Positions 24,176 to 32,863 are shown, counted from the stretch's first letter. The stretch: DNA of 38,061 nt from Burkholderiaceae bacterium (GCA_030158675.1 JAOASL010000020.1:117499-155559), one strand, 5' to 3'. Notes: generated from the letters alone by a model not told the origin. Numbers and translations are program-made.

Positions 24176-24386
24176 GGGATCTTCAAAAACGATGGACGGC
24201 GCCGGCTCTGGTTTGGGTGCTGTCGGGATTTCCCGGCGGCCCATGGCACAGGCACCGCATTATAGTCCGCGGGCTGTGCCGGCCCGATCGGTGCCGGCAG
24301 GCCGCACGGTTTGCGCCCGTCCCGCTTTTCCCGGTGATTCCGCGTTATAGAATCTGGCCATCATTCAACGAGGGCGATCGATCACG

Positions 24387-25436
24387 ATGGATACGAAAAA
24401 GCTGAAGGCGCTGCAATGGAAAGTGTTCGAAAACGTCGCGGCGGCGCAGCTGGTGCCGCTGATGCGCATCGGTGACGAACTGAAGCTGTTCAGCCGGCTG
24501 GCCGAGGCCGGCCCGTGCGACAACGCGGTATTTGCCGAGGCCGCCGGCATTCATCCCCGCTACAGCCTCGAGTGGCTGTGCGCGATGTGCGCGGCCGGAT
24601 ACGCGTCATATGACAGCGACGCGGGCCACTTCTTTCTCAGCCCCGAGCAGGTCGCCGTGTTCGCCGACGAAGACAGTACCTCCCTGATGATCGGCGCGTA
24701 CGACAGCCTGGCGTCGCTGGTGATGGACGAGCCGAAGGTACGCGCCGCGTTCAAGACCGGCGAAGGCGTGCCATGGAGCGATCACCATCCGTGCTTTTTC
24801 CGGGGCACCGCGCGTTTCTTCAAACCGGTCTACAAGTCCAACCTGCTGTCGCGCTGGCTGCCGAAGATACCGGCGCTGACAGAAAAGCTCGAAGCCGGCG
24901 GCAGCTTCGCCGATGTCGGCTGCGGCCATGGCGTGTCGACCATGCTGATCGCACAGCACTTTCCGACGGCGCGTGTCGTCGGCTATGACTTTCACGGACC
25001 GTCGATCGAGGAGGCGAGGCGACTGGCAGCCGACGCCGGGCTGGCCGCACGCGTCACCTACGAGACGCGTAGCGCGAAGGATTATGACGGCCGCTTTGAC
25101 GTGATCAGCTTCTTCGACTGCCTGCACGACATGGGCGACCCGGTCGGCGCGGCCATGCATGCATTCCGGCAGCTGAATGACGACGGACTGCTGGTGATCA
25201 TCGAGCCTTTTGCGGGCGACCGGCTGGAAGACAATTTCAACGTGGTCGGACAGATGTTCTACAGCGCCTCGACGATGGGCTGCGTGCCGGCCTCGCTCGC
25301 GCAGGAAGTCGGCCTGGCTCTGGGTGCGCAGGCCGGGCCATCCAAGCTGTCCATCGTGCTACGGCAGGCAGGCTTTAGCGATGTGCAAACGGTGGCAACG
25401 ACAGCGACCAATATAGTGCTGTGCGCGCGCAAGTAG
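24387..25436 (+). CDS. SAM-dependent methyltransferase with N-terminal winged-helix domain
   Basis: A 349-residue class I methyltransferase. Residues 1-100 look like the winged-helix dimerisation domain of plant- and antibiotic-type O-methyltransferases (LKLFSRLAEAG, then IHPRYSLEWLCAMCAAGY). The SAM-binding motif I is FADVGCGHGVSTMLI (174-188), followed by the acidic residue in VVGYDFHGPSIEEA and motif IV in DVISFFDCLHDMGDP. A C-terminal TNIVLCARK strand ends the fold. It resembles bacterial stand-alone methyltransferases of unknown substrate. A TAGAAT hexamer at 24348-24353 could be a -10 box. A copy of the dispersed repeat begins at the base after its stop codon. Confidence 0.83.
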   Translation: MDTKKLKALQWKVFENVAAAQLVPLMRIGDELKLFSRLAEAGPCDNAVFAEAAGIHPRYSLEWLCAMCAAGYASYDSDAGHFFLSPEQVAVFADEDSTSLMIGAYDSLASLVMDEPKVRAAFKTGEGVPWSDHHPCFFRGTARFFKPVYKSNLLSRWLPKIPALTEKLEAGGSFADVGCGHGVSTMLIAQHFPTARVVGYDFHGPSIEEARRLAADAGLAARVTYETRSAKDYDGRFDVISFFDCLHDMGDPVGAAMHAFRQLNDDGLLVIIEPFAGDRLEDNFNVVGQMFYSASTMGCVPASLAQEVGLALGAQAGPSKLSIVLRQAGFSDVQTVATTATNIVLCARK

Positions 25437-25480
25437 TCTGACAAGACAAACAGCGCGCTGTCCCAGGCAGCAAAACCTGG
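25437..25480 (+). repeat. Dispersed repeat copy D (diverged, internal deletion)
   Basis: Starts TCTGACAAGACA directly after the TAG stop of the methyltransferase. It then matches copy C in GCGCGCTGTC-CAG-CAG and CCTGG with the same spacing, after a gap of about seven bases. Orientation is plus, as for copy C, but here the host gene is also on the plus strand. Confidence 0.6.
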
Positions 25481-25487
25481 TTGCCGC

Positions 25488-25521
25488 ATTAATAACTATA
25501 TTATTAATGGAATAATATTCC
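25488..25521. repeat. Two adjoining AT-rich palindromes
   Basis: ATTAATAA (25488-25495) pairs with TTATTAAT (25501-25508) around CTATA. It is followed with no gap by GGAATA-A-TATTCC (25509-25521). This AT island lies about 130 bp upstream of the PhnD-like gene and just after repeat copy D. It could hold operators for the sensing operon or form the methyltransferase transcript end. Confidence 0.5.
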
Positions 25522-25619
25522 CAAAATAGCTGTTTAAATGGCAATTCACCGAAACAAGAGCCTTCGTGTGCGGCATAATCGCGCCTGAACGTTTGGCCGA
25601 TACTGCGCGATCTGATTAC

Positions 25620-25625
25620 TATACT
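25620..25625 (+). promoter_or_regulatory. Candidate -10 box of the binding protein-cyclase operon
   Basis: TATACT lies 26 bp upstream of the PhnD-like start codon. No good -35 hexamer is found at 16-18 bp, so the promoter may need an activator or this may be a chance match. Confidence 0.25.
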
Positions 25626-25651
25626 GATAATTTTCGACCCCATCCCGACCG

Positions 25652-26527
25652 ATGACATTCCACCGCCGATCCGGTTTCCTTTGCCAGCTGCTGCTCTATG
25701 TCGCCGCTGCGCTGGCGCCGGCCGCGGGTGCTAGCGCGGAATGCCTCGGCAACAAGAACGCGCGACAGGTCTACCGTGTCGATGTGGTGCCGCAGTTGGC
25801 GCCGGCCACCTTGTTCAGCCACTGGGCGCCTGTGCTGGATGAAATCGGCAAGGCCACCGGCCTGTGCCTGGAGCTGCGAATCGCCACGACGATTCCGGCC
25901 TTCGAGCAGGAATTGCTGGCTGGCCGGCCGGATTTCGCTTTTGTGAATCCCTATCATCTGGTGATGGCGCGACGCGCGCATCCTTATGTACCGCTGGTCA
26001 GGGACGGTAAGGCACCCCTCAGTGGCGTGCTGGTAGTGCGCAGCGACAGCCACATCAACGAGCTGCGGCAGCTGGACGGAAAAAGAGTGGCGTTCCCTGC
26101 GCCGAATGCCTTTGCCGCCTCATTGCTGCTGCGTGCCGAGCTGGCCGCCAAAGGCATTCGCATCACGCCGGTCTACGTCAAGACGCACGCCAACGTTTTT
26201 CGCGCCATCACTTTAGGCGACGCGCCCGCCGGCGGCGCCGTCAACAACACGCTGGAGCGCGAGTCCGATGAACTGCGCGCGCGGCTGCGCGTGCTGTACG
26301 AGACGGGCAGCTATGCGCCCCACCCGTTCATTGCGCACAGCCGCGTGCCGCGTGCGCAGCGCGACAAGCTGGTGCGAGCCTTCATGCAACTGGCAGCGAC
26401 TCCGGCAGGCCAGGAGCTGCTTGATGCTATCCAGATACCCAAGCCCGTAGTGGCCGACTACGCACAAGACTACGCGCCACTGGAACGACTGCAGCTGGAA
26501 AATTTCGTGGTGCTGCCGAATGACTGA
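25652..26527 (+). CDS. PhnD-like phosphate/phosphonate-type periplasmic binding protein
   Basis: A 291-residue periplasmic binding protein with a signal peptide ending near GASA (residue 29). The PhnD/SsuA-like fold is seen in YRVDVVPQLAPATLFSHWAP, FEQELLAGRPDFAFVNPYHL, LDGKRVAFPAPNAFAASLLL and GDAPAGGAVNNTLE. PhnD proteins bind phosphonates, phosphite or similar anions for import. No permease or ATPase gene follows. Instead its last eight bases overlap the start of a membrane diguanylate cyclase. This suggests a sensory role, handing ligand state to the cyclase's periplasmic domain. The ligand is unknown. Confidence 0.85.
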   Translation: MTFHRRSGFLCQLLLYVAAALAPAAGASAECLGNKNARQVYRVDVVPQLAPATLFSHWAPVLDEIGKATGLCLELRIATTIPAFEQELLAGRPDFAFVNPYHLVMARRAHPYVPLVRDGKAPLSGVLVVRSDSHINELRQLDGKRVAFPAPNAFAASLLLRAELAAKGIRITPVYVKTHANVFRAITLGDAPAGGAVNNTLERESDELRARLRVLYETGSYAPHPFIAHSRVPRAQRDKLVRAFMQLAATPAGQELLDAIQIPKPVVADYAQDYAPLERLQLENFVVLPND

Positions 26528-27692
26528 GAGCCGCTTGCCGAAGCGACTGCCGGCGGTGTCGCGCGGGCAGCTGTGGATGTCTTTGATCGGCGCCGGACTG
26601 GCGCTGGTCATCAGCAGCCTGGCGCTGGTGGCCTGGTTCAGCCATCAGGCCGAAGCTATTCACCGCGCCGGCCAGGAAAGTGCGGCGCGGCTGGTCGCCA
26701 ACGGTCTGGCCAATGCCGTCTTCAGCGATTTGATTACGCGCGACTACGGCGCGCTTGAATCGCGTCTGGTGCAGGCGATGTCGACCGAGAACCTGGTATC
26801 CGTGCTGCTGCTGGACAGCAGCGGCAAGACGGTCGCGCATGTGCAGCGCGATCCGGACACGCGCAAGCCCGCGGCCGGCTTCGATCCGGTAAAGGCGAGC
26901 ATCCCGGACGATTTATCGCGCATTCGGATCGAACACGGCATCATCGAATACTGGACCGCGATCGGCAAGCCGATCCGCAACGGCGTGCTGCGGGTGCAGC
27001 TGTCAGCCTCGGCCTACGACTCCGCGCTGATGAACCTGCAGTCGCAGATGACCTGGATCCTGACCGGCACCAGCGCGGCGCTGATGCTGATCCTGGGCCT
27101 CATGCTGCGGCAGACTTATGTGCTGTTCGAGGCGCGCGAAAGCGGGCTGCTGCAGATACAGCGGCACCTGACGTCGGTCGCCTACCGCGACGCGCTGACC
27201 GGCCTGCCGAACCGGCACCTGCTGCGCGAGCAGCTGGACCGGATCATCCGCGACAGCAAAGAGCAAGGCGGCGGCTTCGCGGTCTGCTTCCTCGACCTCG
27301 ACGAATTCAAGGCGGTCAATGACCAATTCGGCCATGAAGCCGGTGATGAATTGCTGGTGCAGGTCGCGCAGCGTATCGAAAACTGCCTGCGCCATAGCGA
27401 CATTGCGTTCCGGCTCGGCGGCGATGAGTTCGTGATCCTGCTGTCGAATATCAGCCGCATCGACCAGGCCAAGCCCATCCTCGAACGCATCCTGGCGACT
27501 TCGCGGCTTCCGGGCCGCTGGAAAAACCAGGAGCTCTATTACGGCATCAGCATGGGCGTGGCGCTCTATCCGTCGGATGCGACGACGCCGGAAGATCTGA
27601 TTAGCTATGCGGATCGGGCGATGTATGCGGCAAAACGTTCGGGCAAGGCGCGCTGGGCGCTCGCCTCCGGCCAGCAAAATTTTCTCGTGTAG
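26520..27692 (+). CDS. Membrane diguanylate cyclase (GGDEF) with periplasmic sensor domain
   Basis: A 390-residue protein predicted to make cyclic di-GMP. TM1 lies at about 19-40, a periplasmic region of about 135 residues follows (41-176), then TM2 at about 177-197, a short linker and the GGDEF domain from about 222. The active site is GGDEF at 300-304 with DALTGLPNR and FLDLDEFKAVND upstream. RHSD (291-294) stands at the position of the inhibitory I-site (RxxD five residues before GGDEF), so product inhibition is expected. It overlaps the PhnD-like gene by eight bases. The periplasmic domain is the natural partner for that binding protein; this is inferred from the gene arrangement. Confidence 0.9.
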   Translation: MTESRLPKRLPAVSRGQLWMSLIGAGLALVISSLALVAWFSHQAEAIHRAGQESAARLVANGLANAVFSDLITRDYGALESRLVQAMSTENLVSVLLLDSSGKTVAHVQRDPDTRKPAAGFDPVKASIPDDLSRIRIEHGIIEYWTAIGKPIRNGVLRVQLSASAYDSALMNLQSQMTWILTGTSAALMLILGLMLRQTYVLFEARESGLLQIQRHLTSVAYRDALTGLPNRHLLREQLDRIIRDSKEQGGGFAVCFLDLDEFKAVNDQFGHEAGDELLVQVAQRIENCLRHSDIAFRLGGDEFVILLSNISRIDQAKPILERILATSRLPGRWKNQELYYGISMGVALYPSDATTPEDLISYADRAMYAAKRSGKARWALASGQQNFLV

Positions 27693-27817
27693 CGCGGATG
27701 CCTGACATCAGCGCCATACGCAAACCTTAGCGTCTGTTTTAACGCCTGGCGAGCGGCCTGCATCGGGTCCCGCAGGAGTTTTCAGGCAAGCACTTACGAT
27801 AAGCATTCCGGTTAAAG

Positions 27818-30496
27818 ATGAACTTAGCAGCACAAAGAATTACCTCGATCTATCTGATTCTCGCCACGGCATGGATCTGGGGATCGGACTGGCTCGTCGA
27901 ACTCGGCGTGGACGCCGGGCTGCCGGCCAATGTTCAATCCTGGAAGGGCACGGTGTTCGTCTTCCTGACGGCGGGCATGCTGTATGTGCTGGTCCGCCGC
28001 GAGTCGCGCAGACAGCTTCAGCTAAGCGCCGAACTGGCCGACCGCGAACAATTGCTGTCCACCTTTGTCCAGCATGTGCCGGCGGCCGTCGCACTGGTCG
28101 ACCGCGACATGCGCTACCTGTTGGCCAGCCAGCGCTGGCTCAGTGATTTCGGCATCGACCTCACGCAGGTCATCGGTCGCCTGCACAGCGATGCGTTCCC
28201 GGACTGTACGCTGCCATGGACGCAGGCGCACCAGCGCGCGCTGGCAGGCGAAGTCACGCGCGCCGAAGACGACCGCCTGATCAGGCCTGACCATTCCGTG
28301 CAGTGGCTGCGCTGGGAATTCAGGCCGTGTAACGTCATCGACGGCCGCATCGAGACCATCGCGATCTTCTTCGAGGACATCACCCAGTTCAAGCTCGATC
28401 AGGAAAAGCTGCGCACCGCCGAAGAGCGCTGGCGCTACGCGATCGACAGCAGCGAACTCGGACTGTGGGACTGGCATGTGCCGACCAGCATCGTGTTTTT
28501 CTCGAACCAGTGGAAAACGATGCTCGGCTATGAGCCTGCCGACGTCGGCAGCAATGTCAGCGAATGGGAAAGTCGCGTACATCCGGACGACCTGCAGGCT
28601 GTGATCGCCGACGTCACCCGCATGCTCACCGGCGAGGTCGCCTACTACAACAACGAGCACCGGGTACGCTGCAAGGACGGCAGCTACAAGTGGATCCTCG
28701 ATCGCGGCAAAGTCATCGCCCGTGACGACGCGGGCAACCCCGTGCGCGTGATCGGCACGCATACCGACCTGACCGCGATGAAGGCGCGCAACGCCGAGAT
28801 GCAGCTGCATGCGAACCTGTTCATGCATAGCCTCGAAGGCATCATGATCTGCGATGCCGACGCGGCCATCCTGGCAGTCAACGAGTCATTCACGGAAATC
28901 ACCGGCTACGCGCAGTCCGACGTCCTGGGCAAGCGGCCGTCGGTGCTCTCGTCCGGCCGGCATGAGGCGAATTTCTATCGCGATATGTGGCGGCAGGTAA
29001 ATGCACAGGGACGCTGGCAGGGAGAGGTCTGGAACCGCCGCAAGAACGGCACGCTGTTCCTTGAATGGCTGACCATCAACGTCGACCGTGCCGATGACGG
29101 TAGTGTCCGGCATTACTACGCGATCTTCAGCGACATCACTGAGCGCCGCGCGACCGAGCAGCGGCTGATGCACCTGACCCACCACGATCCGCTGACGGAC
29201 CTGCCCAACCGACTGGTGCTGCGCGACCGCCTGCAGCGCGCGCTGGTCGAGGCGCAGCGCCATCAGACCCTGCTGGCCGTCCTGTATGTGGACCTGGACC
29301 GGTTCAGGAACGTCAATGATTCGCTCGGGCATCTGATCGGCGACCAGCTGCTGGTCGAGGTCGCGCAGCGACTGGCACAGACCGTCGGCCATGGCGACAC
29401 CGTGTCGCGCCATGGCGGCGACGAATTCACCGTACTGCTGCCGGAATCTGATGCGGATGCGGCCGCGCACATGGCGCAGAATCTGCTGGAGGCGTTGTCA
29501 CAACCGATCAGTATCGACGGCCAGCAGCTGGTGATGTCGGCGTCGATCGGCATCGCCACCTATTCGGCGGACGGCCACGACGCCGATTCGCTGCTGCAGG
29601 CCAGCGATGTCGCGATGTACCGCGCCAAACAGGATGGTGGCAACCTCTTCCGCTTCCATTCAGCCGAGATGCAGAGCAACGTCAGCAAGACGCTGCAGAC
29701 AGAGAACGCGCTGCACCGTGCGTTGCGCAACAGCGAGTTCGAGTTGTTCTACCAGCCGCAGATCGAGATGGCCAGTGGCCGCGTGGTCGGCTGCGAGGCC
29801 CTGCTGCGCTGGCACGACCCGATGCTAGGCATGCGCTCGCCGATGGAATTCATTCCGGTCGCCGAGGAGAGCGGTCTGATCCTGCCGCTGGGCGCCTGGG
29901 TGATGAAGACCGCGGCGGCGCAGTGCAAGGCCTGGCACGATGCGGGGCATACGCAGTTCATCGTGGCGGTCAACGTGTCGGCGCTGCAGTTCAGGCAAAG
30001 GCGCTTTGTCGAACAAGTAGCGCAAGTGCTGGCCGACAGCGGCCTGCCGGCGCACGCGCTGGAAATCGAACTGACCGAGAGTGCCGTTGCCGACGATCCG
30101 GAGCGCGCGATTGCGTTGATCCAGTCCCTGCACGACCTCGGCGTGCGCCTGTCTATCGATGATTTCGGTACCGGCTATTCGTCGCTGTCCTACCTGAAGC
30201 GCTTCAACATCCACAAGCTGAAAATCGACCAGAGCTTCGTGCGCGACCTGATGACCGACTCGGACAGTGCGTCGATCGTGCAGGCGGTCATTTCAATGTC
30301 GGCCAATCTGGGACTGATCGCAATCGCCGAAGGCGTGGAAACAGCCGCGCAGGCTGCCTGGCTGCGTCAGCGCGGATGCAATGAAGCTCAGGGCTATTTG
30401 TATGCGAGGCCGATGGACATCGATGCCTTCGAACGCTGGCTGGCGCAGGAGGAAAACGCCCTCGCGCCGTCGGCGACGCCCGGCAACAACGCCTGA
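27818..30496 (+). CDS. PAS-PAS-PAS-GGDEF-EAL cyclic di-GMP signalling protein
   Basis: An 892-residue membrane protein. Residues 7-60 form a two-helix membrane module (YLILATAWIWGSDWLVE, then WKGTVFVFLTAGMLYVLVRR) seen in many PAS-linked sensors. Three PAS regions follow at about 75-195, 205-330 and 335-455; the second and third have PAC-type ends (GTHTDLTAMK and AIFSDITERRA). The GGDEF domain has RHGGDEF at 531-537 but no RxxD I-site. The EAL domain has EALLRW from E660, ELTES, D781-D782 in DDFGTGYSSLSYLKRF and AEGVET, so it should be an active phosphodiesterase. It may both make and break cyclic di-GMP. It follows the smaller cyclase by 125 bp in the same direction; whether they share a transcript is unclear. 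Confidence 0.92.
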   Translation: MNLAAQRITSIYLILATAWIWGSDWLVELGVDAGLPANVQSWKGTVFVFLTAGMLYVLVRRESRRQLQLSAELADREQLLSTFVQHVPAAVALVDRDMRYLLASQRWLSDFGIDLTQVIGRLHSDAFPDCTLPWTQAHQRALAGEVTRAEDDRLIRPDHSVQWLRWEFRPCNVIDGRIETIAIFFEDITQFKLDQEKLRTAEERWRYAIDSSELGLWDWHVPTSIVFFSNQWKTMLGYEPADVGSNVSEWESRVHPDDLQAVIADVTRMLTGEVAYYNNEHRVRCKDGSYKWILDRGKVIARDDAGNPVRVIGTHTDLTAMKARNAEMQLHANLFMHSLEGIMICDADAAILAVNESFTEITGYAQSDVLGKRPSVLSSGRHEANFYRDMWRQVNAQGRWQGEVWNRRKNGTLFLEWLTINVDRADDGSVRHYYAIFSDITERRATEQRLMHLTHHDPLTDLPNRLVLRDRLQRALVEAQRHQTLLAVLYVDLDRFRNVNDSLGHLIGDQLLVEVAQRLAQTVGHGDTVSRHGGDEFTVLLPESDADAAAHMAQNLLEALSQPISIDGQQLVMSASIGIATYSADGHDADSLLQASDVAMYRAKQDGGNLFRFHSAEMQSNVSKTLQTENALHRALRNSEFELFYQPQIEMASGRVVGCEALLRWHDPMLGMRSPMEFIPVAEESGLILPLGAWVMKTAAAQCKAWHDAGHTQFIVAVNVSALQFRQRRFVEQVAQVLADSGLPAHALEIELTESAVADDPERAIALIQSLHDLGVRLSIDDFGTGYSSLSYLKRFNIHKLKIDQSFVRDLMTDSDSASIVQAVISMSANLGLIAIAEGVETAAQAAWLRQRGCNEAQGYLYARPMDIDAFERWLAQEENALAPSATPGNNA

Positions 30497-30504
30497 ACCG
30501 CTCC

Positions 30505-30536
30505 GGCGAGGCCAGCGAACAGGCGCTGGCCTCGCC
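30505..30536 (+). terminator. GC-rich hairpin after the GGDEF-EAL gene
   Basis: GGCGAGGCCAGCG (30505-30517) pairs perfectly with CGCTGGCCTCGCC (30524-30536) around a six-base loop, eight bases after the stop codon. A second stem, GCGCCTG (30544-30550) with CAGGCGC (30561-30567), follows. There is no T-tract, so it may be a factor-assisted terminator or a 3' stabilising structure. Confidence 0.5.
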
Positions 30537-30589
30537 CGGCACCGCGCCTGCGACACCGGGCAGGCGCAGTTGATTTGATACCGCATAAT

Positions 30590-30604
30590 TGAATTTATAA
30601 TTCA
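30590..30604. promoter_or_regulatory. AT-rich dyad TGAATT-TAT-AATTCA
   Basis: A perfect six-base inverted repeat with a three-base spacer lies about 270 bp upstream of paaH. It may be an operator. It is too far from the candidate promoter for simple repression. Confidence 0.3.
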
Positions 30605-30706
30605 TTTTTGTATCACTACTAAACAAGCCACACGCCCCCTCACCCGCGCCGCCACACACCGGCGACCCCTGTCATTCCAGCTGTTTTTTTCTGCCTCCAG
30701 GATCAG

Positions 30707-30723
30707 GCCGGATGCATTCCGGC
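30707..30723. promoter_or_regulatory. GC-rich dyad GCCGGA-N5-TCCGGC
   Basis: A perfect six-base inverted repeat with the spacer TGCAT ends 25 bp before the candidate -35 box of the paa operon. The size suits a dimeric repressor such as a TetR-type PaaR. No such regulator gene is in the window, so this is inference from symmetry. Confidence 0.35.
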
Positions 30724-30748
30724 GATTCTCACGCATTCCCCAGCCTTT

Positions 30749-30777
30749 TGATACTTCCGTTGATAAAAAATATTTTT
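30749..30777 (+). promoter_or_regulatory. Candidate promoter of the paa operon
   Basis: TTGATA (30749-30754) and TATTTT (30772-30777) are separated by 17 bp, in the only strongly AT-rich stretch before paaH. It would give a leader of about 90 nt. Confidence 0.35.
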
Positions 30778-30876
30778 TAATGTATCGTCAATTGCTTTCA
30801 TCGGCATGCAGGATATACGCACGATGACTCTAGCCTTTCAGGCTTACCTTTTCACGCTCACCCAAAGTTACGACGC

Positions 30877-32406
30877 ATGATCTCTCCCCTTCCCTCCGAC
30901 GCCGTCATTGCCGTGGTCGGCACCGGCGCGATGGGCGCCGGCATTGCGCAGGTCGCTGCCGCCGCCGGCCATACAGTCAAACTGTTTGATGCGCGCGAAG
31001 GCGCCGCTGCGCGCGCGATCGAGGGTCTGCGCGCGCAGTTTGGCAAGCTGGCCGACAAAGGCCGCATGGATGCGAATGCCGCCAGAGCTGCCGGCGAACG
31101 CCTGGTCGCCGTGGCCGAGCTGTCGGCGCTGGCCGATGCGACGCTGGTGATCGAGGCCATCGTCGAGAGTCTCGAGGCCAAGCAGCAGTTGTTCACGAGT
31201 CTGGAAAACATCGTCGCCGACGACTGCGTGTTCGGCACCAATACCTCGTCGATCTCGATCACCGCAATCGGAGCCAGGCTGCAACGGCCCGAGCGGCTGG
31301 CCGGCCTGCATTTCTTCAATCCGGCGCCGCTGATGGCGCTGGTCGAGGTGGTCAGCGGCCTGGCGACCGACCGCGCCGTTGCCGATATGCTGTTTGCAAC
31401 CGCGCAGGCCTGGGGCAAGGTGCCGGTGCACGCGAAGTCGACGCCGGGTTTCATCGTCAACCGCGTCGCCCGCCCCTATTACGCCGAAGCGCTGCGACTG
31501 GCGCAGGAAGGCGCGGCCGATTACGCCACCATCGATGCGGTGATGCGCGAGGCCGGTGGCTTTCGCATGGGCCCCTTCCAGCTAATGGACATGATCGGCC
31601 ATGACGTGAATTTCGCGGTGACGAAATCGGTCTGGAGCGCGTTTTTTCACGATCCGCGTTTCCTGCCATCGCTGATTCAGCAAGAACTGGTCGACGGCGG
31701 CTTCCTCGGCAAGAAAAACGGTCGCGGCTTTTATGATTACCGCGAAGGCGCCAGCGCCGCACTGCCTGCCACCGAGGCGCCGCAAGCGCTGCCGGAGGCT
31801 ATTTGCGTCTGCGGCGATTCGGCTGCAGCACGCGCGCTGGCGCAGCGCCTGATTAGTGCCGGCGTCGCTTTCACGACCGCAGGCAGCAACGACGACGGCC
31901 GCATTGCCGTCGCCGGTGCCGCAACGCTGTATGTCACCGACGGTCGCAGCGCAACGCGCCGTGCCGCCGAACTCGGCGTGGCCAGCCTTGTGCTGATCGA
32001 TCTCGCGCTCGACTATGCGACGGCCAGCCGGATCGCCATGTCGGCCGCCGGCCAGTGCAGCGCGGCCGCAGCAAATGACGCGACCGCCTTGCTGCAGGCG
32101 GCCGGCCTGCAGGTGGCGCGCTTTGCCGACGTGCCGGGACTGGCAGTGATGCGCACCGTGGCGATGCTGGCCAACGAAGCGGCCGACGCCGTTAATCAAG
32201 GCGTCTGCAGCGCAAGCGCCGCCGATGCGGCGATGAAGCTGGGCGTGAACTATCCGCAAGGCCCGCTCGCCTGGGCCGATGCGCTTGGCGTGGCAACCAT
32301 TCACGCGGTGCTGACCCATCTGGGCCAATCCTATGGCGAAGACCGCTACCGGATCTCGCCACTGCTGCAACAGGCTTTTTATTCGGGCAGGAAAATCCAT
32401 GGCTGA
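30877..32406 (+). CDS. paaH: 3-hydroxyadipyl-CoA dehydrogenase PaaH
   Basis: A 509-residue NAD-dependent 3-hydroxyacyl-CoA dehydrogenase. In phenylacetate catabolism PaaH oxidises 3-hydroxyadipyl-CoA to 3-oxoadipyl-CoA. The NAD motif VVGTGAMGAGIAQ lies at 13-25, the catalytic histidine is H145 in HFFNPAPLMALVEVV, and GFIVNRVARPYYAEA begins the C-terminal domain. A second dehydrogenase C-terminal repeat (LAVMRTVAMLANEAAD, then NYPQGPLAWADALG) explains the long form. It is the first gene of the paa operon and overlaps paaI by eight bases. Assignment to PaaH rather than a general fatty-acid enzyme rests on both the full-length layout and the operon. Confidence 0.93.
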   Translation: MISPLPSDAVIAVVGTGAMGAGIAQVAAAAGHTVKLFDAREGAAARAIEGLRAQFGKLADKGRMDANAARAAGERLVAVAELSALADATLVIEAIVESLEAKQQLFTSLENIVADDCVFGTNTSSISITAIGARLQRPERLAGLHFFNPAPLMALVEVVSGLATDRAVADMLFATAQAWGKVPVHAKSTPGFIVNRVARPYYAEALRLAQEGAADYATIDAVMREAGGFRMGPFQLMDMIGHDVNFAVTKSVWSAFFHDPRFLPSLIQQELVDGGFLGKKNGRGFYDYREGASAALPATEAPQALPEAICVCGDSAAARALAQRLISAGVAFTTAGSNDDGRIAVAGAATLYVTDGRSATRRAAELGVASLVLIDLALDYATASRIAMSAAGQCSAAAANDATALLQAAGLQVARFADVPGLAVMRTVAMLANEAADAVNQGVCSASAADAAMKLGVNYPQGPLAWADALGVATIHAVLTHLGQSYGEDRYRISPLLQQAFYSGRKIHG

Positions 32407-32863
32407 TATTCATCACGCAGTGCCGACCGATCCGTCGGCGCTGGCCGCAGCGACCGCCGCAGCGATGTGGACACGCGACCAGACCGCGCAGGCACTCGGC
32501 ATGCAGCTGCTGAAAATCGACACCGGCCGCGCCACGCTGTCCATGACGGTGCGCGCCGACATGGTGAACGGCCATCACACCTGCCACGGCGGCATGATCT
32601 TCACGCTGGCCGACACCGCCTTCGCCTATGCATGCAACAGCCACAACCTGAACACCGTCGCGGCGGCGGCGCAGATTGATTTTCTGGCACCGGCGCGCGA
32701 GGGCGAGGTGCTCGAAGCCGAAGCGATCGAACGCGCCGCGGCGGGCCGCAGCGGCGTCTATGACGTCACTGTGCATACAGACGATGGCCGCCTGATTGCG
32801 CTGTTCCGCGGCAAGAGCGCGCGCATCGGCGGCGAAGTGATTCAAGGGCTCAAAGAAGCCTGA
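32399..32863 (+). CDS. paaI: Hydroxyphenylacetyl-CoA thioesterase PaaI
   Basis: A 154-residue hotdog-fold thioesterase. PaaI releases CoA from ring-hydroxylated or stalled phenylacetyl-CoA derivatives, protecting the free CoA pool. The family motif is NGHHTCHGGMIFTLADTAFA, with H63, G64 and G65 and the catalytic D72. The C-terminal strand VYDVTVHTDDGRLIALFRGK is typical. The start at 32399 overlaps the end of paaH (ATGGCTGA), which shows coupling and rejects the longer upstream frame at 32333. Confidence 0.93.
   Translation: MADIHHAVPTDPSALAAATAAAMWTRDQTAQALGMQLLKIDTGRATLSMTVRADMVNGHHTCHGGMIFTLADTAFAYACNSHNLNTVAAAAQIDFLAPAREGEVLEAEAIERAAAGRSGVYDVTVHTDDGRLIALFRGKSARIGGEVIQGLKEA

Larger units (their letters stand above)
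30497..30876. other. 380-bp intergenic region between the GGDEF-EAL gene and paaH
   Basis: No gene is seen here. It contains two GC-rich hairpins at the left (30505-30536 and 30544-30567), an AT-rich dyad (30590-30604), a C-rich stretch about 30625-30670, a GC-rich dyad (30707-30723) and the AT-rich candidate paa promoter (30749-30777). The layout suggests transcript ends on the left and regulatory sites of the paa operon on the right. Confidence 0.7.

Noticed and set aside
30505-30567. Classical Rho-independent terminator after the GGDEF-EAL gene
   Set aside because: The stems are strong but no T-tract follows, so I list it only as a possible factor-assisted or 3'-stabilising structure.
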